Positions 49,321 through 58,022 of a DNA stretch of 64,000 nucleotides are shown here, in pieces. Position 1 is the stretch's first letter. Every line of letters starts with the position of its first letter. Below the pieces are notes generated by a model. That model was not told the origin of the DNA and did no database searches. It worked only from the letters and a program-made list of their open reading frames with translations. The stretch comes from Phenylobacterium sp. Lineage in GTDB: Bacteria > Pseudomonadota > Alphaproteobacteria > Caulobacterales > Caulobacteraceae. The position numbers were made by a program, and so were the translations under genes. The DNA is taken from assembly GCF_025351295.1 (NCBI RefSeq), contig NZ_JANXWD010000105.1, positions 1-64,000 of the forward strand, in the 5' to 3' direction.

Positions 49321-51255
49321 TCATTTCCCGTCTACCGAGAACGCCAGCAGCACGTTGACGCCGTTGCTGCCCACGCGGGCGGCGCCGTTGTTGCCGCTGG
49401 TCAGGAAGACCATGCCGCCGGCCACCGTCGGGCCCATGCCGTCGATGCCGCCGCCCGGCTGGCCCTTGATGCCGTTGACGGTGTCGTAGGTCCGCGCGGT
49501 GGTGGAATATTCCCAGACGATCTTGCCGGTGGCGCTGTCGTAGGCGCGGAACCAGCCGTCCAGGGCGCCCTGGAAGACGAAGCCCGGGACGATCGCCGGC
49601 GCGGCCGACTGCGAGCGCACGCAGCGGCTGGGCTGGCCCTTGTCGGCGGCGTAGACGCAGGGCGCGTCGGGCGCGGGCGTGGTCCAGAGAATCTTGCCGG
49701 TGGCCGGGTCCAGCGCGTTTAGACCGGGCTTGGCGGCCGGCGCGCCGGGCCGTCCAGCGCCCATCAGCGCGCCCAGGTCGGAGACCGGCACATAGACCCG
49801 CTTGTCGTCCGCGCCGATCCCCCACTCGATGCCGCCGAGCGCCGAGCCGACGCCGACCTGGGTGGTCCAGAGGCGCTTGCCGGTGTCCGGATCGAAACCG
49901 TAGGCGAGGCCGGATTTCTGGCCCGCCACCAGCACCTGCTTGCCGCCGGCGAGGGTCATCAGCACCGGCGTGGCCCCGAAGTCGAAGTCGGGACCCAGCG
50001 GCGTCGGGCAGTTGCCGGAGGTGGAATTGCGGCCGCAGCCCATGACGAAGTTGTCCTTCTGCGTCACCTGGTGCTGCCAGCGGATCTTGCCGGTGGCGAT
50101 CTCTAGCGCCATGACCGCATCGGCGCCGATGGTGTCGACGTCGGTGTAGCTGTCGCCGGTGACCACGTAGACGAGGCCGCGCTTGCGGTCGAAGGACGGG
50201 GCGGCCCAGATCGCCGCTCCGGCCGGACCCTTCATCTGCTGGCCGCCGTCCTTCTCGCGGATCACCTTCTGGGGCTCGGCGATGGTCGGAGTCTTCCACA
50301 GCAGCTTGCCGGTTTTCAGGTCCAGCGCCGCCAGCGAGCCGCGGAAGGTGCAGCAGGCGTAGGCCCTGCTCATCGACGAGGCTTCCTCGATCGAGGAGAT
50401 CGGCACGATCAGCCGCTGGCCCACCACCACCGGCGAGCCGGTCATCACCGTCGACGGATGGGTCTCCAGCACCGGGCTCTGCCAGATCGGCTTGCCGGTC
50501 TGGGCGTCATAGGCGCGCACCGAGTGGTCGGCGACGCCGGTGAAGATGGCCCAGCCGCTGGGCGAGATCGGGCTGCGGATCACCGGCGGGGTGTTACGCG
50601 AGACCACGTCGCGCAGCGCCCAGTGGACACAGCCGGTCCGGGTATCCAGGGCGTAGAACTTGCCCGAGCGGTTGGTGACGAACAGCCAGTCGCCGACCAC
50701 CGTGGGCTGGCCGCCGCCGGTCATCGAGAAGGCCCAACTCACCTTCAGCCGCGGGATGTCGGCCGCGGCCAGGCCCGGGCGGCGCTGGAAGCGGGTCGAG
50801 GCGTCGTCGACGCCCATGCTGGCCCAGTCGCCGGCCGCCGCCTCGATCGGCGGGTTGGCGGCGCACATCGGGTCGGTCCCGACCACGCCGCCGCGGATGG
50901 CCACCTGCGGCATCTCCTGACCGGTCGGCCGGTTCGCGACCGCGGCGGGTTTGCCGGTCGAGGCGATATAGGCCGTCACGGCGTCGAGGTCGGCCGGGCT
51001 CAGGCCCCCGGCCATCGGCTTCATGATCCCGGTGGTCAGCGCCTTCAGCACATCGGCTGCAGGCCGCTGAGCCAGGTCGGCGAGGCTGGGCGCACGTTCG
51101 ACGGCCGGGTCGTGGCAGGCCTTGCAGCGCGCCGCGAACACCGCCTGGCCCGCGGCGGCGGGCGCCTGGGCTCTCGCCTCCGGAACCTGCCAGGCGACGG
51201 CGAGCGTTACGGCGGCGAGCGCGACGCTCGCGAAACGGGATGCCAAACTCGCCAT
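49321..51255 (-). CDS. Cytochrome c - PQQ-binding dehydrogenase (polyvinyl alcohol dehydrogenase-like)
   Basis: A 644-residue periplasmic quinohaemoprotein. It has a signal peptide (MASLASRFASVALAAVTLAV ... ARAQA) and an N-terminal haem c domain with CKACH and KPMAGGLSPADLDAVTAYI (axial Met). A PQQ-type beta-propeller follows with blades such as GKFYALDTRTGCVHWAL and GFDPDTGKRLWTT. Domain order is inverted compared with ethanol dehydrogenases that carry the haem at the C-terminus, and matches polyvinyl-alcohol dehydrogenase-like proteins. Start ATG 51255, with GGGGGGAA upstream. The alcohol substrate is unknown. Confidence 0.85.
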   Translation of the reverse strand: MASLASRFASVALAAVTLAVAWQVPEARAQAPAAAGQAVFAARCKACHDPAVERAPSLADLAQRPAADVLKALTTGIMKPMAGGLSPADLDAVTAYIASTGKPAAVANRPTGQEMPQVAIRGGVVGTDPMCAANPPIEAAAGDWASMGVDDASTRFQRRPGLAAADIPRLKVSWAFSMTGGGQPTVVGDWLFVTNRSGKFYALDTRTGCVHWALRDVVSRNTPPVIRSPISPSGWAIFTGVADHSVRAYDAQTGKPIWQSPVLETHPSTVMTGSPVVVGQRLIVPISSIEEASSMSRAYACCTFRGSLAALDLKTGKLLWKTPTIAEPQKVIREKDGGQQMKGPAGAAIWAAPSFDRKRGLVYVVTGDSYTDVDTIGADAVMALEIATGKIRWQHQVTQKDNFVMGCGRNSTSGNCPTPLGPDFDFGATPVLMTLAGGKQVLVAGQKSGLAYGFDPDTGKRLWTTQVGVGSALGGIEWGIGADDKRVYVPVSDLGALMGAGRPGAPAAKPGLNALDPATGKILWTTPAPDAPCVYAADKGQPSRCVRSQSAAPAIVPGFVFQGALDGWFRAYDSATGKIVWEYSTTARTYDTVNGIKGQPGGGIDGMGPTVAGGMVFLTSGNNGAARVGSNGVNVLLAFSVDGK

Positions 51256-51475
51256 CGATGTTCCCCCCGGAATGAGTCTTGGCGACCCGAACCCGGGCGG
51301 CGAAAAGGGCGTAGCGCCTGCGCTCGCATTTTGCGAGCCCGTCGCGGGTGGAAATCGCAGCGGAGGTCGGCGACATGCGGCCGACCCTTGCATAAGCTCG
51401 TATCCATACCGAACTGAGGTTGGTGACGGCCCGTGGCGTCCTTGAGATCAGGCCTCAGCGTTCAGGCATTGCCGT

Positions 51476-52330
51476 ATGATTCCAGATAAAGGCCGGCTCC
51501 GCCTGTCGGGGTGGTCGCCGGGCTTGGCCCTTGTCGCCGCGCTGCTGGCCGGCTCGGCCAGGGCCCAGGCCGCACCGCCAGCGCCCGATGGCGCCGCCCT
51601 ACCGGGCCCGAATGCGGAACTGGCGCAGCCGTACGATCCCTGGGAAGGCCTCAACCGGAGGGTCTTCGCGTTCAGCAACGGCCTGGATCATCACCTGATC
51701 GGGCCGGTCGTCCACGGCTACATGCGCGCGACGCCGCTGCCGATCCGCAACCGGGTCACCTCGGTGGTCTATAACCTGTGGGAGCCCGGCAACGCGCTCG
51801 ACGACCTGCTCCAGGCCCACCCGCGGCGTGCGGCCAAGTCGACGGCGCGGTTCGCGATCAACTCGACGATCGGACTGCTCGGTCTGTTCGACGTGGCCAC
51901 GGGCATGGGGATCGAAGGGCACGATTCCGATTTCGGGCAGACGCTGGGCCGCTACGGCGCCCAGGCCGGACCCTACCTCTACGTGCCGGTGATCGGCCCG
52001 CTGGACCTGCGGGACGGAATCGGTCGGGTGGTGGACATCGTCATCGACCCGGTTTCGTTGATACCGGGCGCCTCGCGTACCAGTTTCAAGACCTCGCGCG
52101 CCGTGCTCGGGGGCCTGGAGAGCCGGGTGGCGCAGGACACCGCACTGCGGGCGCTGGACGACGGGATCGATCCCTATGCGACCGCGCGTTCCGCCTATAC
52201 CCAGCACCGGGTGTTCGTCGTGCAGCAGGCGACCGGCGCCGTCGCCGAACTTCCCGATTTCGAGCCCCCTTCGGGCGAACCCCAACCAAGCATGCCCCCG
52301 CTCGACAAACTCCCGCCCGACAAACCATGA
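51476..52330 (+). CDS. mlaA: MlaA family outer-membrane lipid-asymmetry protein
   Basis: A 284-residue VacJ/MlaA protein with the signature YDPWEGLNRRVFAFSNGLD and GPYLYVPVIGPLDLRDGIGR. In E. coli MlaA is a lipoprotein that removes misplaced phospholipids from the outer leaflet. Here the signal peptide (LALVAALLAGSARAQA) has no lipobox, and no cysteine occurs anywhere in the protein, so it cannot be lipidated and must be held at the outer membrane by other means. It overlaps mlaC by ATGA and starts the mla operon. Confidence 0.88.
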   Translation: MIPDKGRLRLSGWSPGLALVAALLAGSARAQAAPPAPDGAALPGPNAELAQPYDPWEGLNRRVFAFSNGLDHHLIGPVVHGYMRATPLPIRNRVTSVVYNLWEPGNALDDLLQAHPRRAAKSTARFAINSTIGLLGLFDVATGMGIEGHDSDFGQTLGRYGAQAGPYLYVPVIGPLDLRDGIGRVVDIVIDPVSLIPGASRTSFKTSRAVLGGLESRVAQDTALRALDDGIDPYATARSAYTQHRVFVVQQATGAVAELPDFEPPSGEPQPSMPPLDKLPPDKP

Positions 52331-52998
52331 GTTCCATGCCGCGCAACACGATCCGCCGCCATCCCCGCCGCCGCCTGTCCGCCCTGATGCTGGCGGCGAT
52401 CCCGCTGGCCTGGCTCGGGAGCCCCGCCTCGGTCATGGCGGCGGGAGCCCGCGATCCGGGCGCCGAACAGTTCGTGCAGACGGGCGCCCAGCGGATCATC
52501 TCGGTCCTCGCGGACCGCGGCCAGACCGCCGCGCAGAAGAACGCCACGTTCCACCGCGCCATCGACGAGTTGGCGGACGTGCCGAAGATCACCGGCTTCG
52601 TGCTGGGGAAATATGCCCGGACGATCACCCCGCCCCAGCGCGAGCAGTTCGCGACCGCGTTCCGGGCCTATGCCGAGCACGTCTACCAGAACCGCCTGGA
52701 CGACTATCACGGCGAACTCCTGAAGGTGACCGGCTCGGTCGTGCGCAAGCCGGGGGACGTGGTCGTCAACACCTTGGTCTCCGGCGGCCAGCTTGGGCAG
52801 CCGGTGGCGGTCTCGTGGCGGGTCCTGGGCGGCGGCTCCGCCTGGAAGGTGGTCGACGTGCAGTTCAAGGGCGTCTGGCTGGCGATCACCCAGCAACAGG
52901 ATTTCGTCTCGACGATCGACAACGCCGGGGGGAATATCGGCGTGCTCATCACCCAGTTGCAGCGCGACGTCCAGCGCCCCGCGCCCCACGCCCGGTGA
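52327..52998 (+). CDS. mlaC: MlaC family periplasmic phospholipid shuttle
   Basis: A 223-residue exported protein. The signal peptide has an Arg-rich n-region (RRHPRRRLSALMLAAIPLAWLG) and the mature part matches MlaC (FHRAIDELADVPKITGFVLG, TPPQREQFATAFRAYAEHVY). It carries phospholipids between MlaA and the MlaFED complex. The ATG overlaps the mlaA stop. A 53-bp gap with a ribosome site leads to mlaD. Confidence 0.88.
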   Translation: MSSMPRNTIRRHPRRRLSALMLAAIPLAWLGSPASVMAAGARDPGAEQFVQTGAQRIISVLADRGQTAAQKNATFHRAIDELADVPKITGFVLGKYARTITPPQREQFATAFRAYAEHVYQNRLDDYHGELLKVTGSVVRKPGDVVVNTLVSGGQLGQPVAVSWRVLGGGSAWKVVDVQFKGVWLAITQQQDFVSTIDNAGGNIGVLITQLQRDVQRPAPHAR

Positions 52999-53051
52999 GG
53001 GCGTCCGTCATCTGCGACGCCGCCTGACTCCGCTCTCGAAAGGATTTCGCC

Positions 53052-53540
53052 GTGCGCGAACAATGGGCTGAAACCGGCATGGGTCTTCTGGTCCTCGTCC
53101 TGGCGGCGGGGTTCCTGGTCTATTCGCTGAGCGTCGGCGGGGTCGGTCGCAAGGCGGGCGCCTATGACCTGACGGCCCGGTTCGGCGAGGCCGGGGCGCT
53201 GGCGCCCGGAGCCACCGTCACGGTCGCCGGCGTCAAGGTGGGGACGGTCAGCCAGATCACCCTCGACCCCAAGACCTATCTGGCGGTGGCGCGCCTGAGC
53301 CTGGACCCAACGGTGAAGCTGCCATCGGATTCCACCGCCAAGATCACCAGCGACAGCCTGCTGGGCGGCGCCCACGTCGCCATCGCGCCGGGCGGCGCCA
53401 GCGACGACCTCAAGCCCGGCGGCGAGATCGAGAACACCCAGGGCGCCGTCGACCTGTTCAGCCTGATCGGCCAGGTGATCCGCCCGCAGCCGCCCGCGGC
53501 CGCAGCGCCCGCCGCCGCCGCGCCGGCCGGGCCGCAGTAG
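53052..53540 (+). CDS. mlaD: MlaD family MCE-domain protein
   Basis: A 162-residue protein with one N-terminal membrane helix (MGLLVLVLAAGFLVYSLSVGG) and one MCE domain (YDLTARFGEAGALAPGATVTVAGVKVG), ending in an Ala-Pro-rich tail. It forms the hexameric periplasmic ring of the Mla ABC transporter. The start is GTG 53052 with AAAGGA seven bases before. Confidence 0.9.
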   Translation: MREQWAETGMGLLVLVLAAGFLVYSLSVGGVGRKAGAYDLTARFGEAGALAPGATVTVAGVKVGTVSQITLDPKTYLAVARLSLDPTVKLPSDSTAKITSDSLLGGAHVAIAPGGASDDLKPGGEIENTQGAVDLFSLIGQVIRPQPPAAAAPAAAAPAGPQ

Positions 53541-53541
53541 C

Positions 53542-54348
53542 ATGACCGCCACGGGGGCGTCCTGGGGCGGGACCCTCCGTCCCGTCCGCGCCATCGGGCG
53601 CTCGGCGCTCAGCGTCGTGCGGCTGGTCGGCGCGGTGGCGATCTTCGCGGTGCGCGGCGTCGCGGCGATCTTCAGCCCGCCCTGGTTTCCCGGCCAGGCG
53701 CTGCGCCAGCTGGTGGCCATCGGCTTCTTCTCGCTGCCGGTGGTGGGGCTGACCGCGGTGTTCACCGGCGCGGCCCTGGCGCTCAACATCTTCAGCGGCG
53801 GCGGGCGGCTCAACGCCGAACAGGTGATGCCGCAGATCGTCGCCCTGGGGATCACCCGCGAGCTGGGTCCGGTGCTGGCCGCCTTGATGCTGGCCGGCCG
53901 GGTCTCGGCGGCCATCGCCGCGGAGATCGGCGCCATGCGCGCCACCGAGCAGATCGACGCCATGCGGACGCTCTCCACGGATCCCTATCGCTACCTGGTC
54001 GCGCCGCGCCTGCTGGCGGCGGTGATGGTCCTGCCGCTGCTGACTGTGGTGGCCGACATCATCGGCATCGCCGGCGGCTGGCTGGTGGCGGTCCGGGTCC
54101 TGGGGTTCAACCCAACGGTCTACATCCACAACACCGCGGCCTTCGTGCAGGGCTGGGACGTCGGCTCCGGGCTGATAAAGGCCGCGGTATTCGGCTTCAT
54201 CGTCGCCCTGATGGGCTGCTACCACGGCTACCACGCCTCCGGCGGCGCGCGCGGGGTCGGCCGGGCGACAACGCATGCCGTGGTATCGGCGGCGATTCTG
54301 ATCTTCGCCAGCGACTACCTGCTGACCACCCTGTTCACTCACCGATGA
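53542..54348 (+). CDS. mlaE: MlaE family permease
   Basis: A 268-residue permease. The typical core reads TAVFTGAALALNIFSGGG, ALGITRELGPVLAALMLAGRVSAAIAAEIGAMRATEQIDAM and GWDVGSGLIKAAVFGFIVALMGCYHGYHASGGARGVG. It is the membrane subunit of the phospholipid ABC transporter. It starts 1 bp after the mlaD stop and overlaps mlaF (ATGA). Confidence 0.92.
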   Translation: MTATGASWGGTLRPVRAIGRSALSVVRLVGAVAIFAVRGVAAIFSPPWFPGQALRQLVAIGFFSLPVVGLTAVFTGAALALNIFSGGGRLNAEQVMPQIVALGITRELGPVLAALMLAGRVSAAIAAEIGAMRATEQIDAMRTLSTDPYRYLVAPRLLAAVMVLPLLTVVADIIGIAGGWLVAVRVLGFNPTVYIHNTAAFVQGWDVGSGLIKAAVFGFIVALMGCYHGYHASGGARGVGRATTHAVVSAAILIFASDYLLTTLFTHR

Positions 54349-55112
54349 GCGCGCCAGCGAAACTCGCGTGGACGGGGGTCTGCAAGCGCTTTGACGGCGC
54401 GCCGGTCCTGGACGGCTTCGACCTCAGCGTCGCCGCCGGCCGGTCGCTGGTGATCATCGGCGGATCGGGGCAGGGCAAGTCGGTGGCGATCAAGGTGGCG
54501 CTGGGCCTGCTCAGCCCGGACGCCGGCGCGGTGAGCCTGGACGGCCGCGACGTCCTGGGCCTGGGCGAACAGGCGCGGCGCGAGCTGTTTTCCCGGATCG
54601 GCGTGCTGTTCCAGGGATCGGCGCTGTTCGACAGCCTGACGGTCTGGGAGAACGTCGCCTTCCGCCTGATCCACGCCGACCGCGTCCCGCGCCGGATGGC
54701 CAAGGCCCGGGCGGTCGACGCCCTGGCGCGGGTGCGGCTGTCGGCGACGGTGGCGGACCTGCGGCCGTCCGAGCTGTCGGGCGGCATGCAGAAGCGGGTC
54801 GGCCTGGCGCGCGCCATCATCGGCGATCCGGAGGTGCTGTTCTTCGACGAGCCGACGACCGGCCTCGATCCGATCTCCGCGGCGGCGATCAACGCCCTGA
54901 TCGTCGACCAGGTGCGCCGCCTGGGCTGCACGGCGGTCTCGATCACCCACGACCTCGCCTCGGCCCGCACCATCGGCGACGAGATCGCCATGCTGCAGGG
55001 CGGCCAGATCGTCTGGCGCGGCCCGGCCGCCGACCTGGACCGCACCGACAACGCCTACGTCCGCCAGTTCGTCGACGGCCGCCCGGACGGCCCGATCACC
55101 AGCGCGGCGTAA
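54345..55112 (+). CDS. mlaF: MlaF family ABC ATPase
   Basis: A 255-residue ATPase with Walker A GGSGQGKS, the Q-loop in VLFQGSALFDSL, signature LSGGMQKRVGLARAI, Walker B VLFFDEPTTGLDP and the switch His in SITHDLASA, all intact. It powers MlaE. No STAS-domain MlaB gene follows, so the operon is mlaACDEF. It is the last clearly coupled gene; the small-transporter pair starts about 90 bp on. Confidence 0.92.
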   Translation: MSAPAKLAWTGVCKRFDGAPVLDGFDLSVAAGRSLVIIGGSGQGKSVAIKVALGLLSPDAGAVSLDGRDVLGLGEQARRELFSRIGVLFQGSALFDSLTVWENVAFRLIHADRVPRRMAKARAVDALARVRLSATVADLRPSELSGGMQKRVGLARAIIGDPEVLFFDEPTTGLDPISAAAINALIVDQVRRLGCTAVSITHDLASARTIGDEIAMLQGGQIVWRGPAADLDRTDNAYVRQFVDGRPDGPITSAA

Positions 55113-55203
55113 GGGCGCGGCCAAGGTCGGTGACGGCGTCCGCGAAAGGCGCTAGGTGCACCCACCGTCGCAAAGGCCGGGCGCGTTCGCCCCGGAGATC
55201 CGC

Positions 55204-55569
55204 ATGATTGCCCTGGCCTGGTTCCTGTTCGGGCTCACCGTCGCGCTCGATGTATTCGGCCAGACCATGTTCAAGCTCGGCCTGGACCGGATCGGCGACG
55301 CGCCCTCGGGCCTGGGCTTCTGGCGGGCGGTGGCCACCAATCCATGGATCTTCGCCGGCCTCGCCGGCTACGCGGTCGAGGCCGCCTCATGGATGTTCGT
55401 GCTGGGTCACGCGCCGCTGTCCGTGGTCGGGCCGATGGCGGCGCTGTCCTATGTGGGCGCGATCGTCGCCGGGCGGCTGTTCCTGGGCGAGCGGGCGGGG
55501 CGGCGCCGCTGGCTCGCCGCCGGGCTGATCACCATAGGGGCGGGTCTCGTGGGCGCCAGCCTTGGATAG
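55204..55569 (+). CDS. Small EamA/SMR-like four-helix membrane protein (partner 1)
   Basis: A 121-residue protein with four helices (IALAWFLFGLTVALDVFG; IFAGLAGYAVEAASWMFVLG; VVGPMAALSYVGAIVAGRLFLGE; RRWLAAGLITIGAGLVGASLG). The layout is that of half-size EamA or SMR proteins, which act as dimers. The second similar gene overlaps its end, suggesting a heterodimer. It sits between the mla operon and two desaturase genes, so a lipid-related substrate is possible (inference). Start ATG 55204 is chosen; sequence upstream in frame is not helical. Confidence 0.75.
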   Translation: MIALAWFLFGLTVALDVFGQTMFKLGLDRIGDAPSGLGFWRAVATNPWIFAGLAGYAVEAASWMFVLGHAPLSVVGPMAALSYVGAIVAGRLFLGERAGRRRWLAAGLITIGAGLVGASLG

Positions 55570-55966
55570 GCGCGCGGGACACCTCCAGCCGACGCTGGGC
55601 CGCGCGCTCTGGGGCTGGGCGCTGTTCATCGCGGTGGAGACGCTCACCCAGGTGGTGTTCAAGTTCGCCGGCGCGAGCCTGGACGTCGGCCAGGGTTTGG
55701 TCACCACGGCGCTGCATGCCGTCACCACGCCGGTCGTGCTGCTGGGCTTCGCGCTCTACTTCTGCGGCTTCTTGATCTGGATGACGATCCTGAAGACCAT
55801 CGACATGGGCCGCGCCTTTCCGATGACCGGCGCCATCTATGTCGCCACCCTGGCCGCGGCGGTCCTGGTGTTCCACGAGACCATGAACCTGACCCGGATC
55901 GTGGGCGTCGTCGCGATCATCGCCGGCGTGGTGCTGATGGCGTCGGACGAAGACTCCGAGCCCTGA
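55562..55966 (+). CDS. Small EamA/SMR-like four-helix membrane protein (partner 2)
   Basis: A 134-residue protein with four helices, including LWGWALFIAVETLTQVVFKFAG, VVLLGFALYFCGFLIWMTILKT and VVAIIAGVVLMASDE. The putative start is TTG 55562, inside the end of partner 1 (overlap 8 bp). It resembles partner 1 in layout and probably forms a heterodimer with it. Neither carries the membrane-embedded Glu14 of EmrE in an obvious place. Exported compound unknown. Confidence 0.75.
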   Translation: MDRRAGHLQPTLGRALWGWALFIAVETLTQVVFKFAGASLDVGQGLVTTALHAVTTPVVLLGFALYFCGFLIWMTILKTIDMGRAFPMTGAIYVATLAAAVLVFHETMNLTRIVGVVAIIAGVVLMASDEDSEP

Positions 55967-56142
55967 CAGGCCCGTTGCGACGATTATGAGGTTGAGCGCC
56001 GTCCGTGGCGTCCTACATTCGGAGCGGACGCCACGCGGTCGTCGATTGCTCCGCGCCCGCGCGGGCCCTGCGCCCGAACCGACCTCCGGCTGACCTGGGT
56101 TCAGCCGACATCCTGGGACTACTTGTCGTGCCCGATACGCAG

Positions 56143-57081
56143 ATGGCTCGCCGCCACGCCTTCAAGGTCAGCCGCTGGGACGCGGTCCCGGCGGCCCTCG
56201 CCGTCCTGCAGCTCGCGCTGGTCCCGGTGTTCTTCGCCGTCTGGCCCCAGCTGACCTGGCCCAGCCGGATCGCCTGGCTGCTGGTCTACGCCTTCAGCGT
56301 GGGCTGGAACCTGAATTCGGTGGCCCACAACTTCATCCACAACCCGTTCTTCGCCTCGGCGCGGCTCAATCGGCTGATGAGCCTGACGATCACCCTGGCG
56401 CTGATCTCGCCGCAGACCATGTACCGCTACATCCACCTGAAGCATCACGCGGGCAACGCCGACCGTCCGAACGAGAACGGCGTCACGATCGACCCGCTGT
56501 CGATCTACCAGCACGGCCATGAGGGCAAGCCCGAGCCGATGCTGTCCTATGTGTTCCTGCAGTTCTTCCGCGACGACGACCCGTTTGAACTGGCCCGGCG
56601 GATCGGCGAGAAGCGGCCGCTGGAGGCGAAGCAGGCGCTGTTCGAGTTCTGGTCGATCATCGCCCTCTACGGCGCCCTGCTGGTCGCCGGCGTCTTCACC
56701 GGGCGCTGGGTGTTCGTGCCGCTGATCGTGGCGGGCAGCTACCTGGGCCAGTGCGTCTCCAACCTGTGCGGCTACTACGAGCACCTGGGCGGCAATCCGG
56801 ACAAACCGATCGCCTGGGGGGTCTCGACCTACGAGAAGGTCTATAACTGGGTCTTCCTCTACAATGGCTACCACGCCGAGCATCACTACCGGCCCAAGGT
56901 TCACTGGACGAAGATGACGGCCCTGCATCGCGACATCGCCGAGGAGCAGCGCCGCGAAGGCGTGACCGTGATCGGGCCGGCGCACTTCCTGGGCTTCCTC
57001 GACCCCAGCACGTGGCAGGTGCCGACCGCCAAGCGGCCGAAGGCGGCGCGGCCGCGCGGGTCCGACGAGGTGACTTCATGA
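56143..57081 (+). CDS. Membrane fatty-acid desaturase (paralogue 1)
   Basis: A 312-residue di-iron membrane protein of the fatty-acid desaturase/hydroxylase superfamily. Histidine boxes are VAHNFIHNPFF, YIHLKHHAGNADRP and GYHAEHHYRPKVHW, with four hydrophobic stretches between them. The start is ATG 56143 (GTG 56128 also possible; the longer frame to 56005 lacks family features). It overlaps paralogue 2 (ATGA). Substrate position and lipid class are unknown; the neighbouring mla genes and small transporters point to envelope lipids. Confidence 0.85.
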   Translation: MARRHAFKVSRWDAVPAALAVLQLALVPVFFAVWPQLTWPSRIAWLLVYAFSVGWNLNSVAHNFIHNPFFASARLNRLMSLTITLALISPQTMYRYIHLKHHAGNADRPNENGVTIDPLSIYQHGHEGKPEPMLSYVFLQFFRDDDPFELARRIGEKRPLEAKQALFEFWSIIALYGALLVAGVFTGRWVFVPLIVAGSYLGQCVSNLCGYYEHLGGNPDKPIAWGVSTYEKVYNWVFLYNGYHAEHHYRPKVHWTKMTALHRDIAEEQRREGVTVIGPAHFLGFLDPSTWQVPTAKRPKAARPRGSDEVTS

Positions 57082-58019
57082 CCCTGGCGGGATTGCGCCA
57101 GCGGCCCAAGGCCCGCGCGGGCCTGTTCCGCTACGCAGCCTGGGACGCGATCCCCGCGGCGCTGGTCTATGTCCAACTGGGACTGATCGTCGCCTTCTTC
57201 GTCGCCTGGCCGCAGCTGAGCTGGCCGGCGCGGTTCGCGGGCGCGACGCTCTATGCGCTCGGCATCGGCTGGAACCTGGATTCGGTCTCGCACAACTTCA
57301 TCCACAATCCGTTCTTCGCCTGGGAGCCGCTGAACCGCCTGACCAGCTTCGCGCTGACCTTCTCGCTGGGCACGCCGCAGACGATGTACAAGTACGTCCA
57401 CATGCGTCACCACGCCGGCAACTCCGACCGGGTCGGCGCGGACGGGACCACGGTCGACCCGATCTCGCTTTATCAATACGGAGGCGACGGCAAGGTGGAG
57501 CCGGCCCTCGCCTACGTGTTCCTGCAGTTCTGGCGCGACGACGGGCCGTTCACGGTGGCCCGCGCCATCGCCGCCAAGCGGCCGAAGGAGGCGCGCGAGG
57601 CCCTGGAGGAATTCTGGGCCATGTCCGCCTTCTATGCGGTGCTGGCGATCCTGAACTGGCGCTTCGTGCTGTTCATGGCCCCGTTCTATTACCTGGGGCA
57701 GTGCCTCTCATTCCTGATCGCCTGGTACGAGCACGCCGGCGCCAATCCCGACCTGCCGATCGCCACCGGCGTCTCGACCTATGGGACGCTCTACAACTGG
57801 ACCTTCCTGAACAACGGCTACCACGCCGAACACCACCACCGGCCCAAGGTTCACTGGACCCAGATGCGGGCTCTGCGCGAGGAGACCCGCGCGGCGCAGG
57901 CGGCGGCGAAGGTGCGCACCCTCAGCTGGGCGCACCCCCTGGGCTTCCTCGACCGGACGGCGCCCCCGGTGGCGACGGCCCGGCGCCCGGTGCTTCGGCG
58001 CGCCGCCTCGCAGGGATAG
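57078..58019 (+). CDS. Membrane fatty-acid desaturase (paralogue 2)
   Basis: A 313-residue close paralogue of the gene before it. The same boxes occur as VSHNFIHNPFF, YVHMRHHAGNSDRVG and GYHAEHHHRPKVHW, and the N-terminal ARAGLFRYAAWDAIPAALVYVQLGL aligns with its partner throughout. The pair is a tandem duplication. The ATG overlaps the stop of paralogue 1. It ends 3 bp before the convergent cupin gene. Confidence 0.85.
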   Translation: MTLAGLRQRPKARAGLFRYAAWDAIPAALVYVQLGLIVAFFVAWPQLSWPARFAGATLYALGIGWNLDSVSHNFIHNPFFAWEPLNRLTSFALTFSLGTPQTMYKYVHMRHHAGNSDRVGADGTTVDPISLYQYGGDGKVEPALAYVFLQFWRDDGPFTVARAIAAKRPKEAREALEEFWAMSAFYAVLAILNWRFVLFMAPFYYLGQCLSFLIAWYEHAGANPDLPIATGVSTYGTLYNWTFLNNGYHAEHHHRPKVHWTQMRALREETRAAQAAAKVRTLSWAHPLGFLDRTAPPVATARRPVLRRAASQG

Positions 58020-58022
58020 GGG

